DNA from: Erythrobacter oryzae
GTDB lineage: Bacteria; Pseudomonadota; Alphaproteobacteria; Sphingomonadales; Sphingomonadaceae
DNA length: 64,000 nucleotides
Direction of reading: 5' to 3'
Assembly (NCBI RefSeq): GCF_030271515.1
Contig: NZ_JASCXI010000004.1
Span: 434,001-498,000 of the forward strand
The stretch's first letter is position 1; every line of letters starts with the position of its first letter. Shown here one piece after another: positions 26,067-34,320 of the stretch. The notes beneath the pieces were generated by a model. It was not told where the DNA came from. It saw nothing but the letters and a program-made list of their open reading frames with translations, and searched no databases. The translations under genes and the position numbers were made by a program.

Positions 26067-27104
26067 CTAACCGCGAACGAAGGCGCGCACGCTCTCGGGA
26101 TCGGGGATGACGCTGTAGGCCTTGCCGGGATCGACCGTCAGCGCGGTCTCGACCGTGATCGCGGCCCCATCCGCGCCGTCGAGCAGCACGCGGTTCCTCG
26201 GCCCCAGCGGATGGATGTCACGCACCCGCCCGCCGCGCATGTCGGAGACCGGGACGAGGCGGTCGGCCTGCACCAGAAGGTCGAGCTGCACCGCGCCATC
26301 GGGCAGTTCGCCCATCAGGCTCTCGAACGGCCACAGGCCGAAGGCAGTGTCGAGCCCGCCTTCCGCAACCATCCCCGGCACCACCTGCGCGCCCGAAAAG
26401 ATCGCGCCGACTGCGGCGGTGGCGGGGGCTTCGTGCAGCTCGAGCGGGGTGCCGAACTGGACGATGCGGCCCGCCTCCATCACCGCGATGCGATCCGCAA
26501 CGTCGAGCGCCTCGGCCGGGTCATGCGTCACCAGCACCACGGTCGAGCCCGCCTCGCGCAGCAGGATGCGGCATTCGCGGCGCAAGCTCCGGCGCAGCAC
26601 GATGTCGACGCTGGCGAAGGGCTCGTCCATCAGCAGCACCTGCGGCCCCGGTGCCATCGCCCGGGCGAGCGCGGCGCGCTGTTGCTGGCCGCCCGAAAGC
26701 TCATGCGGATAGCGCGCGCCCATCCCGGCAAGGCCGACCTTGGCGAGCCAGCCGTCCGCCTCGGAACGCCGCTCGCGCGGGAGGCCGAAGGCGACATTGG
26801 CGGCCAGCGTCATGTGCGGGAACAGCGCTCCGTCCTGAAACACGAGGCCGACGGGCCGCGCCTCGGGCGGGGGGTTGTGCGCAGGCCCCGCCAGCAGCTC
26901 ATCGCCCAGCGCGATCTCGCCCTGCTGCACGCGGAGCAAGCCCGCTGCGAGCCCCAAAAGCGTTGACTTCCCGCAACCCGACGCGCCAAGCAGGCAGGTG
27001 ATCTCCCCCGCGGGCGCGGTGAAGCTCACGTCCTCCAGCGCCCGCACCGCACCGTAAGCATGGGCAATATGTCGAAATTCGAGGCTCAATGGCGCTGTCC
27101 GCAA
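26067..27104 (-). CDS. Fe(III) ABC transporter ATP-binding protein (FbpC/FutC type)
   Basis: A 345-residue ABC ATPase. It has Walker A GASGCGKST, signature ELSGGQQQRAALARA, Walker B VLLMDEPFASVD and the switch His in VTHDPAEAL, followed by a C-terminal TOBE-like regulatory part. No ATG fits; the frame starts at TTG codons (27104 or 27089), the latter being needed to keep the first beta-strand. Its 5' end therefore overlaps or abuts that of the divergent permease gene. It should energise ferric iron import. Confidence 0.88.
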   Translation of the reverse strand: MRTAPLSLEFRHIAHAYGAVRALEDVSFTAPAGEITCLLGASGCGKSTLLGLAAGLLRVQQGEIALGDELLAGPAHNPPPEARPVGLVFQDGALFPHMTLAANVAFGLPRERRSEADGWLAKVGLAGMGARYPHELSGGQQQRAALARAMAPGPQVLLMDEPFASVDIVLRRSLRRECRILLREAGSTVVLVTHDPAEALDVADRIAVMEAGRIVQFGTPLELHEAPATAAVGAIFSGAQVVPGMVAEGGLDTAFGLWPFESLMGELPDGAVQLDLLVQADRLVPVSDMRGGRVRDIHPLGPRNRVLLDGADGAAITVETALTVDPGKAYSVIPDPESVRAFVRG

Positions 27105-28777
27105 CGATATCGGTGAGCCGCCTTAGGCGAACTGCCGGCGGGGCTGCAAGCCGGGCGGCCCGCGGAAGCGGCTGGACGCTGGGCGCGCTGGCGCTGGCGG
27201 CGCTGGTCGGCCTGCCGATCGCCGCGGTGGCCACCTCGGCGCTGGGCGACGGGGGCGGGTCGATCGCCGCGCTCGCGGGCACGGTGCTGCCGACCTACAT
27301 CGCCAACACAGCCGCCCTGATGGCGCTGGCAGGCGGGATCGCGGCGGTCACGGGGACCGGCTGCGCATGGCTGGTCGCCGCCACGCGCTTTCCCGGGCGG
27401 CGGGTGCTGGGCTGGGCGCTGGTGCTACCGCTGGCGCTCCCGGCCTATCTGGCGGCCTATATCTACGCCGGACTGCTCGATTTCGCCGGGCCGGTGCAGA
27501 GCGCGCTGCGGGATGCCACCGGATGGGGGCCAAGCGACTACTGGTTCCCCGACATCCGCTCGCTGCCCGGAGGGGCCTTCGTGCTGGGAATTGTGCTCTA
27601 CCCCTACGTCTACCTCCTCGCGCGCACCGCATTTGCCACCCAGAGCCGCACCCAGTTCCGCGCCGCAAGAAGCCTCGGAGCGACACCGCCACGCGCCTTC
27701 TGGAAGGTCGCCCTCCCCGCGGCGCGCCCTGCCATCGCGGGCGGCCTAGCGCTGGTGCTGATGGAGGTGCTGGCCGACTTCGGCGTGGCGGAGTATTTCG
27801 CCATCCCCACCTTCTCGACCGGCATCTTCCGTTCGTGGCTGGCGATGGGCGACAAGCCCGCCGCCCTCAAACTCGCAGGCGTGATGCTGGTCTTCGTGAT
27901 CGCGCTGGTCGCCTGGGAGGCACGCTCGCGGCGCGGGCGCAGCGACAGCCGCGACGGCCTCGCCGCGCGCGATATCGACGAACCGCTGGTGCACCTCTCG
28001 CCTGCGGGCAAAGCGCTCGCCTTCGCCGCCTGCGCCGCGCCGGTGCTGCTCGGATTCGTCATCCCCGCAGGCTACCTCGTCAGCCTCGCCCTCACCCCGA
28101 CAGCACAAGCCGCGGCGGGCCAGCTGGCGACCTATCTGCGCGCGAGCCTGTGGCTGGGCGTGGTCGCTGCGGCGCTGTGCGTCCTTGCCGCGCTGCTGCT
28201 CGCCTTCGCCCGCGCCCGCGCCGCCTCGCCACTCACCGCGGGGGCGATCCGGCTGGCGACCTTGGGCTATGCCCTGCCCGGCGCGCTGCTGGCGGTGGGC
28301 CTGCTGGCACCGCTCGGAGCCTTCGACATCGCGCTGACCCGCTTCGCCCGTGACAGCCTCGGCTGGAGCGGCGGGTTGCTGCTGACCGGCACCAGCGCGG
28401 TGCTGGTCTATGCTTTGGGCGTGCGCTTCATGACCGTCGCCTACAACACCGTGAGCGGCGGCCTCGCGCGCATCCCCCCCGCCCTCGACGCCGCCGCGCG
28501 GAGCCTCGGCGCGAGCCCCTCGCGGGTGCTCGCCCGGATCTATGCCCCGCTGCTCGCCCCGAGCCTCGCAGGCGCCGCCGCGCTGGTCTTCATCGACACC
28601 CTGCGCGAACTTCCCGCCACGCTGATCCTGCGCCCCTTCAATCTCGAGACCCTCGCCACCCGCACCTACCGCTTGGCGGGCGACGAGCGGCTGGTCGAGG
28701 CGGCGATCCCGGCGCTGATCCTGCTCGCGGCGGGGCTGCTGCCGGTGCTGGTGTTGAACCGTTTGGGGAAGCGCTAG
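27089..28777 (+). CDS. Fe(III) ABC transporter permease (FbpB/FutB type)
   Basis: A 562-residue permease made of two homologous membrane halves, as usual for FbpB. Each half carries an EAA-type loop contacting the ATPase (LGATPPRAFWKVALPAARPAI and LGASPSRVLARIYAPLLAPSLAG). About twelve membrane segments are visible. The ATG at 27089 lies inside the start region of the divergent ATPase gene; a GTG at 27113 would remove this overlap. It reads toward bchI with a 69-base gap, so some bchIDO transcription could enter from here. Confidence 0.88.
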   Translation: MALSATISVSRLRRTAGGAASRAARGSGWTLGALALAALVGLPIAAVATSALGDGGGSIAALAGTVLPTYIANTAALMALAGGIAAVTGTGCAWLVAATRFPGRRVLGWALVLPLALPAYLAAYIYAGLLDFAGPVQSALRDATGWGPSDYWFPDIRSLPGGAFVLGIVLYPYVYLLARTAFATQSRTQFRAARSLGATPPRAFWKVALPAARPAIAGGLALVLMEVLADFGVAEYFAIPTFSTGIFRSWLAMGDKPAALKLAGVMLVFVIALVAWEARSRRGRSDSRDGLAARDIDEPLVHLSPAGKALAFAACAAPVLLGFVIPAGYLVSLALTPTAQAAAGQLATYLRASLWLGVVAAALCVLAALLLAFARARAASPLTAGAIRLATLGYALPGALLAVGLLAPLGAFDIALTRFARDSLGWSGGLLLTGTSAVLVYALGVRFMTVAYNTVSGGLARIPPALDAAARSLGASPSRVLARIYAPLLAPSLAGAAALVFIDTLRELPATLILRPFNLETLATRTYRLAGDERLVEAAIPALILLAAGLLPVLVLNRLGKR

Positions 28778-28784
28778 GCAAAAC

Positions 28785-28802
28785 TGTCAGGCCAGCCTGT
28801 CA
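28785..28802 (+). promoter_or_regulatory. degenerate PpsR-like palindrome before bchI
   Basis: TGT-N12-TCA with inner arms CAGGCC/AGCCTG differs by one base from the TGT-N12-ACA operator of PpsR/CrtJ. It lies in the 69-base gap between the permease and bchI. Weak evidence. Confidence 0.3.
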
Positions 28803-28846
28803 CTTCCGCTTGTCCAAAGCGCCCGGAAGGTTCACAAGCGCGAGCA

Positions 28847-29848
28847 ATGGCACGCTTCCCCTTCTCCGCAATCGTCGGTCAGGACGAGATGAAACAGGCG
28901 CTGCTGATCGCGGCGGTGGACCCTTCGATCGGCGGGGTGATGGTGTTCGGCGACCGCGGCACCGGCAAGAGCACCGCCGCGCGCGCGCTCGCGGGCCTGC
29001 TGCCGCCGATCATGGCCGCCGACGGCTGCCCCTATGGCGCCTCGAAGGAAGATCAGGCGCGATACCCGGACGTGTGCGGACAAGGCAAGCTGGTGAAGCG
29101 CCCCGTCCCCTTCGTCGACATGCCCTTGGGCGCGACCGAGGACCGGGTGATCGGCAGCCTCGACCTCGAACGCGCGCTGCGCAGCGGCGAGAAGGCGTTC
29201 GAGCCCGGCCTGCTCGCGAAGGCCCATCGCGGGTTCCTCTATATCGACGAGATCAACCTCCTCGAGGATCACCTCGTCGACCTGCTGCTCGATGTCGCGG
29301 CCTCGGGCGAGAACGTGGTCGAGCGCGAGGGGCTGTCGGTCCGCCACCCGGCCAAGTTCGTCCTCATCGGCAGCGGCAACCCCGAGGAGGGGGAGTTGCG
29401 CCCGCAGCTGCTCGACCGCTTCGGGCTGTCGGTCGAGGTGCGCACGCCCAAGGACATCGAGACCCGCATCGCCATCATGAAGCTGGTCGCCGAGAACGAG
29501 GCCGATCCCGAAGGCTTCGCCGCGCGCTGGGCCGAGGCGGATGAGGCGATCCTCAAGCAGGTCGCCAAGGGCAAGGCGCGCCTGCCCAAGCTGGTTCCGG
29601 GCGAGGATGTGCTGCGCGATGCCGCCGAGTTGTGCTTGGCGGTGGGCGCCGACGGCCTGCGCGGCGAGCTGACCCTGATGCGCGCCGCCCGCGCGCTGGC
29701 CGCGCTCGAGGGGGCCAAGAAGGTCACGCGCAAGCACCTGATCGCCATTGCGCCCTCGGCGCTACGGCACCGATTGCGGCGCGATGTGCTCGACGAGACC
29801 GGCTCCACCACGCGCATCACCCGGGCGATTGCCGAGCTGTTCGGATGA
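28847..29848 (+). CDS. bchI: magnesium chelatase subunit I
   Basis: A 333-residue AAA+ ATPase. It has Walker A VFGDRGTGKST (residues 33-43), the family block PFVDMPLGATEDRVIGSLDLERAL, Walker B GFLYIDEINLLEDHLVD, and sensor motifs (FVLIGSGNPEEGELRPQLLDRFGLSVEV). BchI forms rings with BchD and drives Mg insertion into protoporphyrin IX by BchH, the first step unique to bacteriochlorophyll. It is the first gene of a rightward bchI-bchD-bchO group joined by ATGA overlaps. Confidence 0.97.
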   Translation: MARFPFSAIVGQDEMKQALLIAAVDPSIGGVMVFGDRGTGKSTAARALAGLLPPIMAADGCPYGASKEDQARYPDVCGQGKLVKRPVPFVDMPLGATEDRVIGSLDLERALRSGEKAFEPGLLAKAHRGFLYIDEINLLEDHLVDLLLDVAASGENVVEREGLSVRHPAKFVLIGSGNPEEGELRPQLLDRFGLSVEVRTPKDIETRIAIMKLVAENEADPEGFAARWAEADEAILKQVAKGKARLPKLVPGEDVLRDAAELCLAVGADGLRGELTLMRAARALAALEGAKKVTRKHLIAIAPSALRHRLRRDVLDETGSTTRITRAIAELFG

Positions 29849-31545
29849 CACCGCCGGAGGTCGCCGACCCGCTCGATGACGCGGTGCTGGCGGCGCGGCT
29901 GTTTCTGCTGGCTCCCGGCACCTTCAAGGGCCTGACCCTGCGCGGTAGCAGCCCTGCGCGCGAGGCGCTGGTGGCGGCGCTGGGAGAAGTGCTCCCGCTG
30001 CGCCGCCTGCCCGGCCATGTCGACGACGAGCGGCTGCTGGGCGGGATCGATCTGGCCGCCAGCCTCTCCGCCGGGCGCCCCATCCGCCAGACCGGGCTGA
30101 TCGAAGAGGCGCGCGGGGGCGCTCTGATCGCCGGAATGGCCGAGAGGATGGATGCGAGCATCGCGGGGCGGCTGGCGCAGGCGCTCGATGAGGGCGGCAC
30201 AGCGCTGGTGCTGCTCGACGATGCCGCCGAGCCCGAGGAAGCCCCGCCTGCGAGCCTCACCGAAAGGCTCGCCTTCCTGTGCGATCTCTCGGCCTCGCGC
30301 CGCTGGCAGGGGGTCGCGCTGGAGGAAGCGGGAGGGCGCCTCGCGGCCGTGCGGCCGCTCGGCGAGGAGGATTTGCGCGCCCTCGCAGCGACCGCCGAAG
30401 CGCTGGGGGTCGAGAGCTTGCGCGCGCTGATTGTCGCCGCAGAGGCTGCGCGCGGCCTAGCGGCGCTCGAGGGGCGCTTTGAGACGGGGAAGGCCGATCT
30501 GGCGGGCGCGGTGCGGCTGGTGCTCGCCCCGCGCGCGACCCGTCTGCCGCCGCAGGACGCGGAAGCGCCGCCTCCGGAGGAACCGCCGCCGCCCGGAGGC
30601 GAGCGCGACGACCCGACCGACAGCGACCGCCAGCAACAGGAACCCGACCTTTCGGAAATCCTCGTCGAGGCGGCCAAGGCCGCGATCCCGGCGGGGCTGC
30701 TCGAACAACTCGCGCAAGGGAAAGCCCCGCGGCGAAGCTCCAGCAGCGGCACCGGGCAGAAGCGCAAGGCCGCGACCCGCGGCAAGCCCTTGGGCGCAAG
30801 ACCGGGAATGCCGCGCGGGGGGCACAAACTCGCGCTGATCGACTCATTGCGCGCCGCCGTCCCCTGGCAGGCCGTGCGCCGCCGCGAGAACGGCGCGGAC
30901 GCCGATGCGCCCATCATCATGCGCAAGGAAGACCTGCGCATCCGCCGCTTCGAGGAGCGCGCCGCGCGCGTCACGATCTTCGCGGTCGACGCCTCCGGTT
31001 CCGCCGCCGCCGCGCGGCTGGCCGAGGCCAAGGGCGCGGTCGAGCTGATGCTGGCGCAAGCCTATGTCACCCGCTCGGAGGTCGCGCTAGTCGCCTTCCG
31101 GGGCACCTCCGCGGAGCTGCTGCTCCCCCCCACCCGCTCGCTCACCCGCGCGCGGCGCACGCTCGCGGAACTGCCCGGCGGCGGCGGCACCCCGCTCGCG
31201 CTCGGGCTCAACGCCGCGCGCGAGGTGGCCGAGGCCGTCATCGCCAAGGGGAGGAGCGCCGCGCTGGTGATCCTCACCGACGGGCGCGCCAATATCGCCG
31301 CCGACGGCTCGCCCGGCCGCCCGCAGGCGGCCAAGGATGCCGAGACGGCAGCACGCGCAATTGCCGCGCGACAAATCGACAGCCTCGTGGTCGACATCTC
31401 CGCCCGCCCCGGCCCCGAGGGCGCCGCGCTCGCCGCCGCCTTGGGAGGCCGCTTCCTCGCCCTCCCCCGCGCCGATGCGCGGATGCTCAAGCAGGCGATC
31501 GACGCGGTGCAAGCTCCACCATCACAAGGGGCCCGCGCGGCATGA
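29845..31545 (+). CDS. bchD: magnesium chelatase subunit D
   Basis: A 566-residue protein with an inactive AAA-like N-terminal domain, a Pro/Glu-rich acidic linker (about residues 235-260), and a C-terminal von Willebrand A domain. The VWA domain has the metal-binding DxSxS motif at Asp382 (VDASGSAA), with GGGGTPLALGL and ILTDGRANI further on. BchD bridges BchI and BchH. The ATG overlaps the bchI stop by four bases; the open frame extends upstream within bchI but is not used. The N-terminal domain is shorter than in cyanobacterial ChlD, as usual in purple bacteria. Confidence 0.96.
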   Translation: MTPPEVADPLDDAVLAARLFLLAPGTFKGLTLRGSSPAREALVAALGEVLPLRRLPGHVDDERLLGGIDLAASLSAGRPIRQTGLIEEARGGALIAGMAERMDASIAGRLAQALDEGGTALVLLDDAAEPEEAPPASLTERLAFLCDLSASRRWQGVALEEAGGRLAAVRPLGEEDLRALAATAEALGVESLRALIVAAEAARGLAALEGRFETGKADLAGAVRLVLAPRATRLPPQDAEAPPPEEPPPPGGERDDPTDSDRQQQEPDLSEILVEAAKAAIPAGLLEQLAQGKAPRRSSSSGTGQKRKAATRGKPLGARPGMPRGGHKLALIDSLRAAVPWQAVRRRENGADADAPIIMRKEDLRIRRFEERAARVTIFAVDASGSAAAARLAEAKGAVELMLAQAYVTRSEVALVAFRGTSAELLLPPTRSLTRARRTLAELPGGGGTPLALGLNAAREVAEAVIAKGRSAALVILTDGRANIAADGSPGRPQAAKDAETAARAIAARQIDSLVVDISARPGPEGAALAAALGGRFLALPRADARMLKQAIDAVQAPPSQGARAA

Positions 31546-32432
31546 GCGCGCTCGACTGGAACCGCGAGGGCCTGATCTGGCCGTACCGGGAGACAAGCCA
31601 GTTCATCCGCACCGGCAGCGCGCGCTGGCATGTGCAGCGGATGGGGTCCGGCACGCCGCTCCTGCTGCTCCACGGCACCGGCGCCTCGGTCCATTCGTGG
31701 CGCGGGCTGATGCCGCTGCTCGCGCAGCGTCATGACGTCATCGCGATGGACTTGCCCCGCCACGCCTTCACCACCGGGCACGACGCCTACGCCATGAGCC
31801 TGCCCGCCATGGCGCGCGAGGTGGCGCGGCTGCTGGAGGCTCTCGAGGTGACGCCCGCCGCCATCGTCGGGCACTCGGCGGGCGCGGCGATTGCGCTGCA
31901 ACTGGCGCTCGACCACGCCCACAAGGGCCCGATCGTCGGCCTCAGCGCCGCCCTGCGCCCCTTCCCCGGCGCCCTTGCACAAATCTTCCCCGCCATCGCC
32001 AAGACGCTGTTCGTCAACCCGCTCGTGCCCCGCATCTTTACCGGCAGCATCGACCTTGTCGGGGGCGCGGAGAAGTTCCTGTGGCGCTCTACCCACTCGC
32101 GGATCGATCGCGAGGGCCTTGCTTGCTATGCCAAGCTCCTGAAGCACCCCGGCCATGCTGGCGGGGCGCTCGCCATGATGGCGAACTGGGACCTGCCCGC
32201 GTTGCGCGAACAGATGGGTACGGTGCGCAACCGCGTGCTGCTGCTCCACGGCGCGAACGACCCCGCGATCCCGCCTGACTGGGCGCGCGATGCCGCCGGA
32301 TGGCTGCCCAACGCGCGGCTGGAACTTCTCCCCCGCCTCGGCCATTTGGCGCATGAGGAAGCCCCGCAAGACATCGCCGCGCACATGGCGGCGTTCCTCG
32401 CGGCAGCAGATGCAGGAGCGGCACGCGCATGA
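31542..32432 (+). CDS. bchO: alpha/beta hydrolase BchO
   Basis: A 296-residue alpha/beta hydrolase with the oxyanion-hole motif LLLLHGTGASVHSW, the nucleophile elbow VGHSAGAA and a late His in LGHLAHEE. It matches BchO, found in nearly all purple-bacterial PGCs next to bchD and associated with Mg chelatase function, though its reaction is not established. The start overlaps bchD and the stop overlaps the following 51-residue ORF, both as ATGA. Confidence 0.93.
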   Translation: MSALDWNREGLIWPYRETSQFIRTGSARWHVQRMGSGTPLLLLHGTGASVHSWRGLMPLLAQRHDVIAMDLPRHAFTTGHDAYAMSLPAMAREVARLLEALEVTPAAIVGHSAGAAIALQLALDHAHKGPIVGLSAALRPFPGALAQIFPAIAKTLFVNPLVPRIFTGSIDLVGGAEKFLWRSTHSRIDREGLACYAKLLKHPGHAGGALAMMANWDLPALREQMGTVRNRVLLLHGANDPAIPPDWARDAAGWLPNARLELLPRLGHLAHEEAPQDIAAHMAAFLAAADAGAARA

Positions 32433-32584
32433 ACTTCGGCTGGATCGAGATCGGGCTGTTCTACGGCATCGCGGTCGCCTTCGGGCTGTGGCAGTACATT
32501 TCGATGGACCGCAAGCTCAAGCAGACCCGCGCCGAGCGGGAGGCGAGGGAAGCTGCCGAGCGCGACAGCGCACCGGACGCCTGA
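32429..32584 (+). CDS. 51-residue single-pass membrane protein coupled to bchO
   Basis: This ORF starts with an ATG that overlaps the bchO stop (ATGA), the same coupling used throughout the cluster. It encodes a membrane segment at about residues 4-24 (WIEIGLFYGIAVAFGLWQYI) followed by a highly charged Lys/Arg/Glu/Ala helix. The sharp hydrophobic-to-charged split and the coupling argue for a real gene. I know of no family assignment. A role as a small membrane anchor or partner for chelatase or BchO is inference only. Confidence 0.7.
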   Translation: MNFGWIEIGLFYGIAVAFGLWQYISMDRKLKQTRAEREAREAAERDSAPDA

Positions 32585-32623
32585 CGGGGAGACAGCGCCG
32601 CAATCGCCCGATATGAGCGCGCG

Positions 32624-33172
32624 ATGGCCCGGCTGCTCCTGTTCAACAAACCCTTCGGCGTGCTCTCGCAATTCACCGACAAGGGCTCGCCCACCACCCG
32701 GGCGACGCTCAGCGACTTCATCGCTGTGAAGGGCGTGTACCCCGCCGGCCGGCTCGACCGCGACAGCGAGGGGCTGCTGCTGCTGACCGACGACGGGCGC
32801 TTGCAGGCGCGCATCGCCGATCCGCGCTTCAAGCTGCCCAAGACCTATCTCGTGCAGGTCGAGGGCGATCCCGACGACGCAGCGCTCGAACCCTTGCGCA
32901 AGGGCGTGCGGCTGAACGACGGGATGACCCTCCCCGCCGAAGCCGCCCGCATCGCCCCGCCCGACCTGTGGGAGCGCGATCCACCGATCCGGGTGCGCAA
33001 GTCCGTCCCCGATTGCTGGCTCTCGCTCACCATCCGCGAGGGGCGCAACCGGCAGGTGCGGCGCATGACCGCAGCAGTGGGCCTGCCCACATTGCGGCTG
33101 GTGCGCTGGCGGGTGGGCGACTGGAGCCTCGGCGGCATCGCGCCGGGCACTTTTGTGGAAATTTCCACATGA
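32624..33172 (+). CDS. rluE: 23S rRNA pseudouridine synthase, RluE-like
   Basis: A 182-residue RsuA/RluE-family enzyme without an S4 domain. The motifs are LLLFNKPFGVLSQF, the catalytic-Asp box PAGRLDRDSEGLLLLTDDG, KTYLVQVEG, and the C-terminal IREGRNRQVRRMTAAVGLPTLRLVR. It modifies a uridine in 23S rRNA. It lies 39 bases behind the bchO-linked small ORF on the same strand and overlaps rlmJ as ATGA, so two ribosome-modification genes are embedded in the photosynthesis cluster. Confidence 0.92.
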   Translation: MARLLLFNKPFGVLSQFTDKGSPTTRATLSDFIAVKGVYPAGRLDRDSEGLLLLTDDGRLQARIADPRFKLPKTYLVQVEGDPDDAALEPLRKGVRLNDGMTLPAEAARIAPPDLWERDPPIRVRKSVPDCWLSLTIREGRNRQVRRMTAAVGLPTLRLVRWRVGDWSLGGIAPGTFVEIST

Positions 33173-34002
33173 ACTACCGCCACGCCTTCCACGCCGGCAA
33201 CAGCGCCGATGTCGTCAAGCACGCGCTGCTGATCGCGCTGATCCGCGCGCTGCAACTCAAGCCCTCCGCGCTGACGCTGATCGACACTCATGCGGGCTGC
33301 GGGCTCTACGACCTCAAGGGCGACGAGGCGGGGCGCACCGGTGAGGCGGCGGGCGGCGTGCTGCGCGCCTTTGCCGATAGCCACCCGCTGCTCGACGACT
33401 ACCGCGCCGCCGTGCGCGCCGTGAACGACCCGGGCGCCGAGCCCCGCCTCTACCCCGGCAGCCCCCGGTTCCTCGCACAGCTACTGCGAGAGCAGGACAA
33501 CCTGATCCTCAACGAGAAGCACCCCGAGGACGCGCGCTCCCTGCGCGAGGCCATGAAGGGCACCCCCGCCGCGATCCACACCCGCGATGCCTACGAGCTG
33601 TGGCTCGCCATGCTGCCGACGCGCACCCCCAGGGGCGTGGTGGTGGTCGACCCGCCCTACGAGGCCACCGACGAGCGCGCCCGCATCACCGCCACCCTCG
33701 CCGCCGCGCACCGCAAATGGGCGCACGGAGTGACTGTGATCTGGTATCCCCTGAAGGAACGGCCCGCCCACGCGGTCTGGAAGGACAAGCTGCGGCGGCT
33801 CGGCATCCCCAAGTTCCTCAACATCGAGCACTGGCTCTACGACACCGACCAACCGGGGATATACAACGGCGCGGGGCTGTTCATCGTCAATCCGCCCTAT
33901 GCCTTCACGCAAGAGCTGCCGCCGCTGCTCGAAGCCCTGCGCGCGAGCCTCGCGCCCGAGGGGCACCGGGGGACGCTCAAGGCGGAGTGGCTGGCGGCGT
34001 GA
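33169..34002 (+). CDS. rlmJ: 23S rRNA adenine-N6 methyltransferase RlmJ
   Basis: A 277-residue protein beginning MNYRHAFHAGNSADVVKHALL, the conserved RlmJ start. The SAM region has LIDTHAGCGLYDL and the catalytic motif is VVVVDPPYE. The last conserved block (GIYNGAGLFIVNPPYAF) is intact. It methylates A2030 (E. coli numbering) of 23S rRNA. The start overlaps the rluE stop by four bases. Confidence 0.93.
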   Translation: MNYRHAFHAGNSADVVKHALLIALIRALQLKPSALTLIDTHAGCGLYDLKGDEAGRTGEAAGGVLRAFADSHPLLDDYRAAVRAVNDPGAEPRLYPGSPRFLAQLLREQDNLILNEKHPEDARSLREAMKGTPAAIHTRDAYELWLAMLPTRTPRGVVVVDPPYEATDERARITATLAAAHRKWAHGVTVIWYPLKERPAHAVWKDKLRRLGIPKFLNIEHWLYDTDQPGIYNGAGLFIVNPPYAFTQELPPLLEALRASLAPEGHRGTLKAEWLAA

Positions 34003-34320
34003 CGCGGGGCGCGATGGCGCAAGCCGCAAGGGCGGCAAGGCGGGCCCTCCCTGCAAAACAACTTTCCTACAGTCGCCGCATTTGTCAGGCTTGCCGAATG
34101 ACCCCCGCCGCCCCTTTCCCACAGCTTGCACCCGCCATGGCAGCGGCGGCGAGGTGTGGGTGTGGGAGGCTCGCGCCAGAGGAAGGGATTTTGCCCCTAT
34201 ACTGTGTCTCTCGTGTCTCCAACTACAGGAAAGGGCTGCGCTTGCTGAACCGGCGCGGCATCCGCGCGGGGGTGTCCGGCGGCCTCCGCCCGAGTCGCGC
34301 CGGGGCTTCGCTATCCGGCC
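34003..34320. other. 318-base intergenic region between convergent rlmJ and crtC
   Basis: No convincing ORF, tRNA or terminator with a T-run was found. The sequence is purine/pyrimidine-biased in patches (GGCGGCGAGGTGTGGGTGTG near 34145). A TATACT hexamer near 34198 has no matching -35 element. Both flanking genes end here, so it is probably a passive spacer. Confidence 0.5.

Noticed and set aside
31062..32384. 440-residue open frame antisense to bchD/bchO
   Set aside because: bchD and bchO are firmly identified on the other strand, and the antisense product is low complexity.
34190..34240. TATACT near 34198 as a promoter
   Set aside because: No -35 partner and no gene downstream on that strand.
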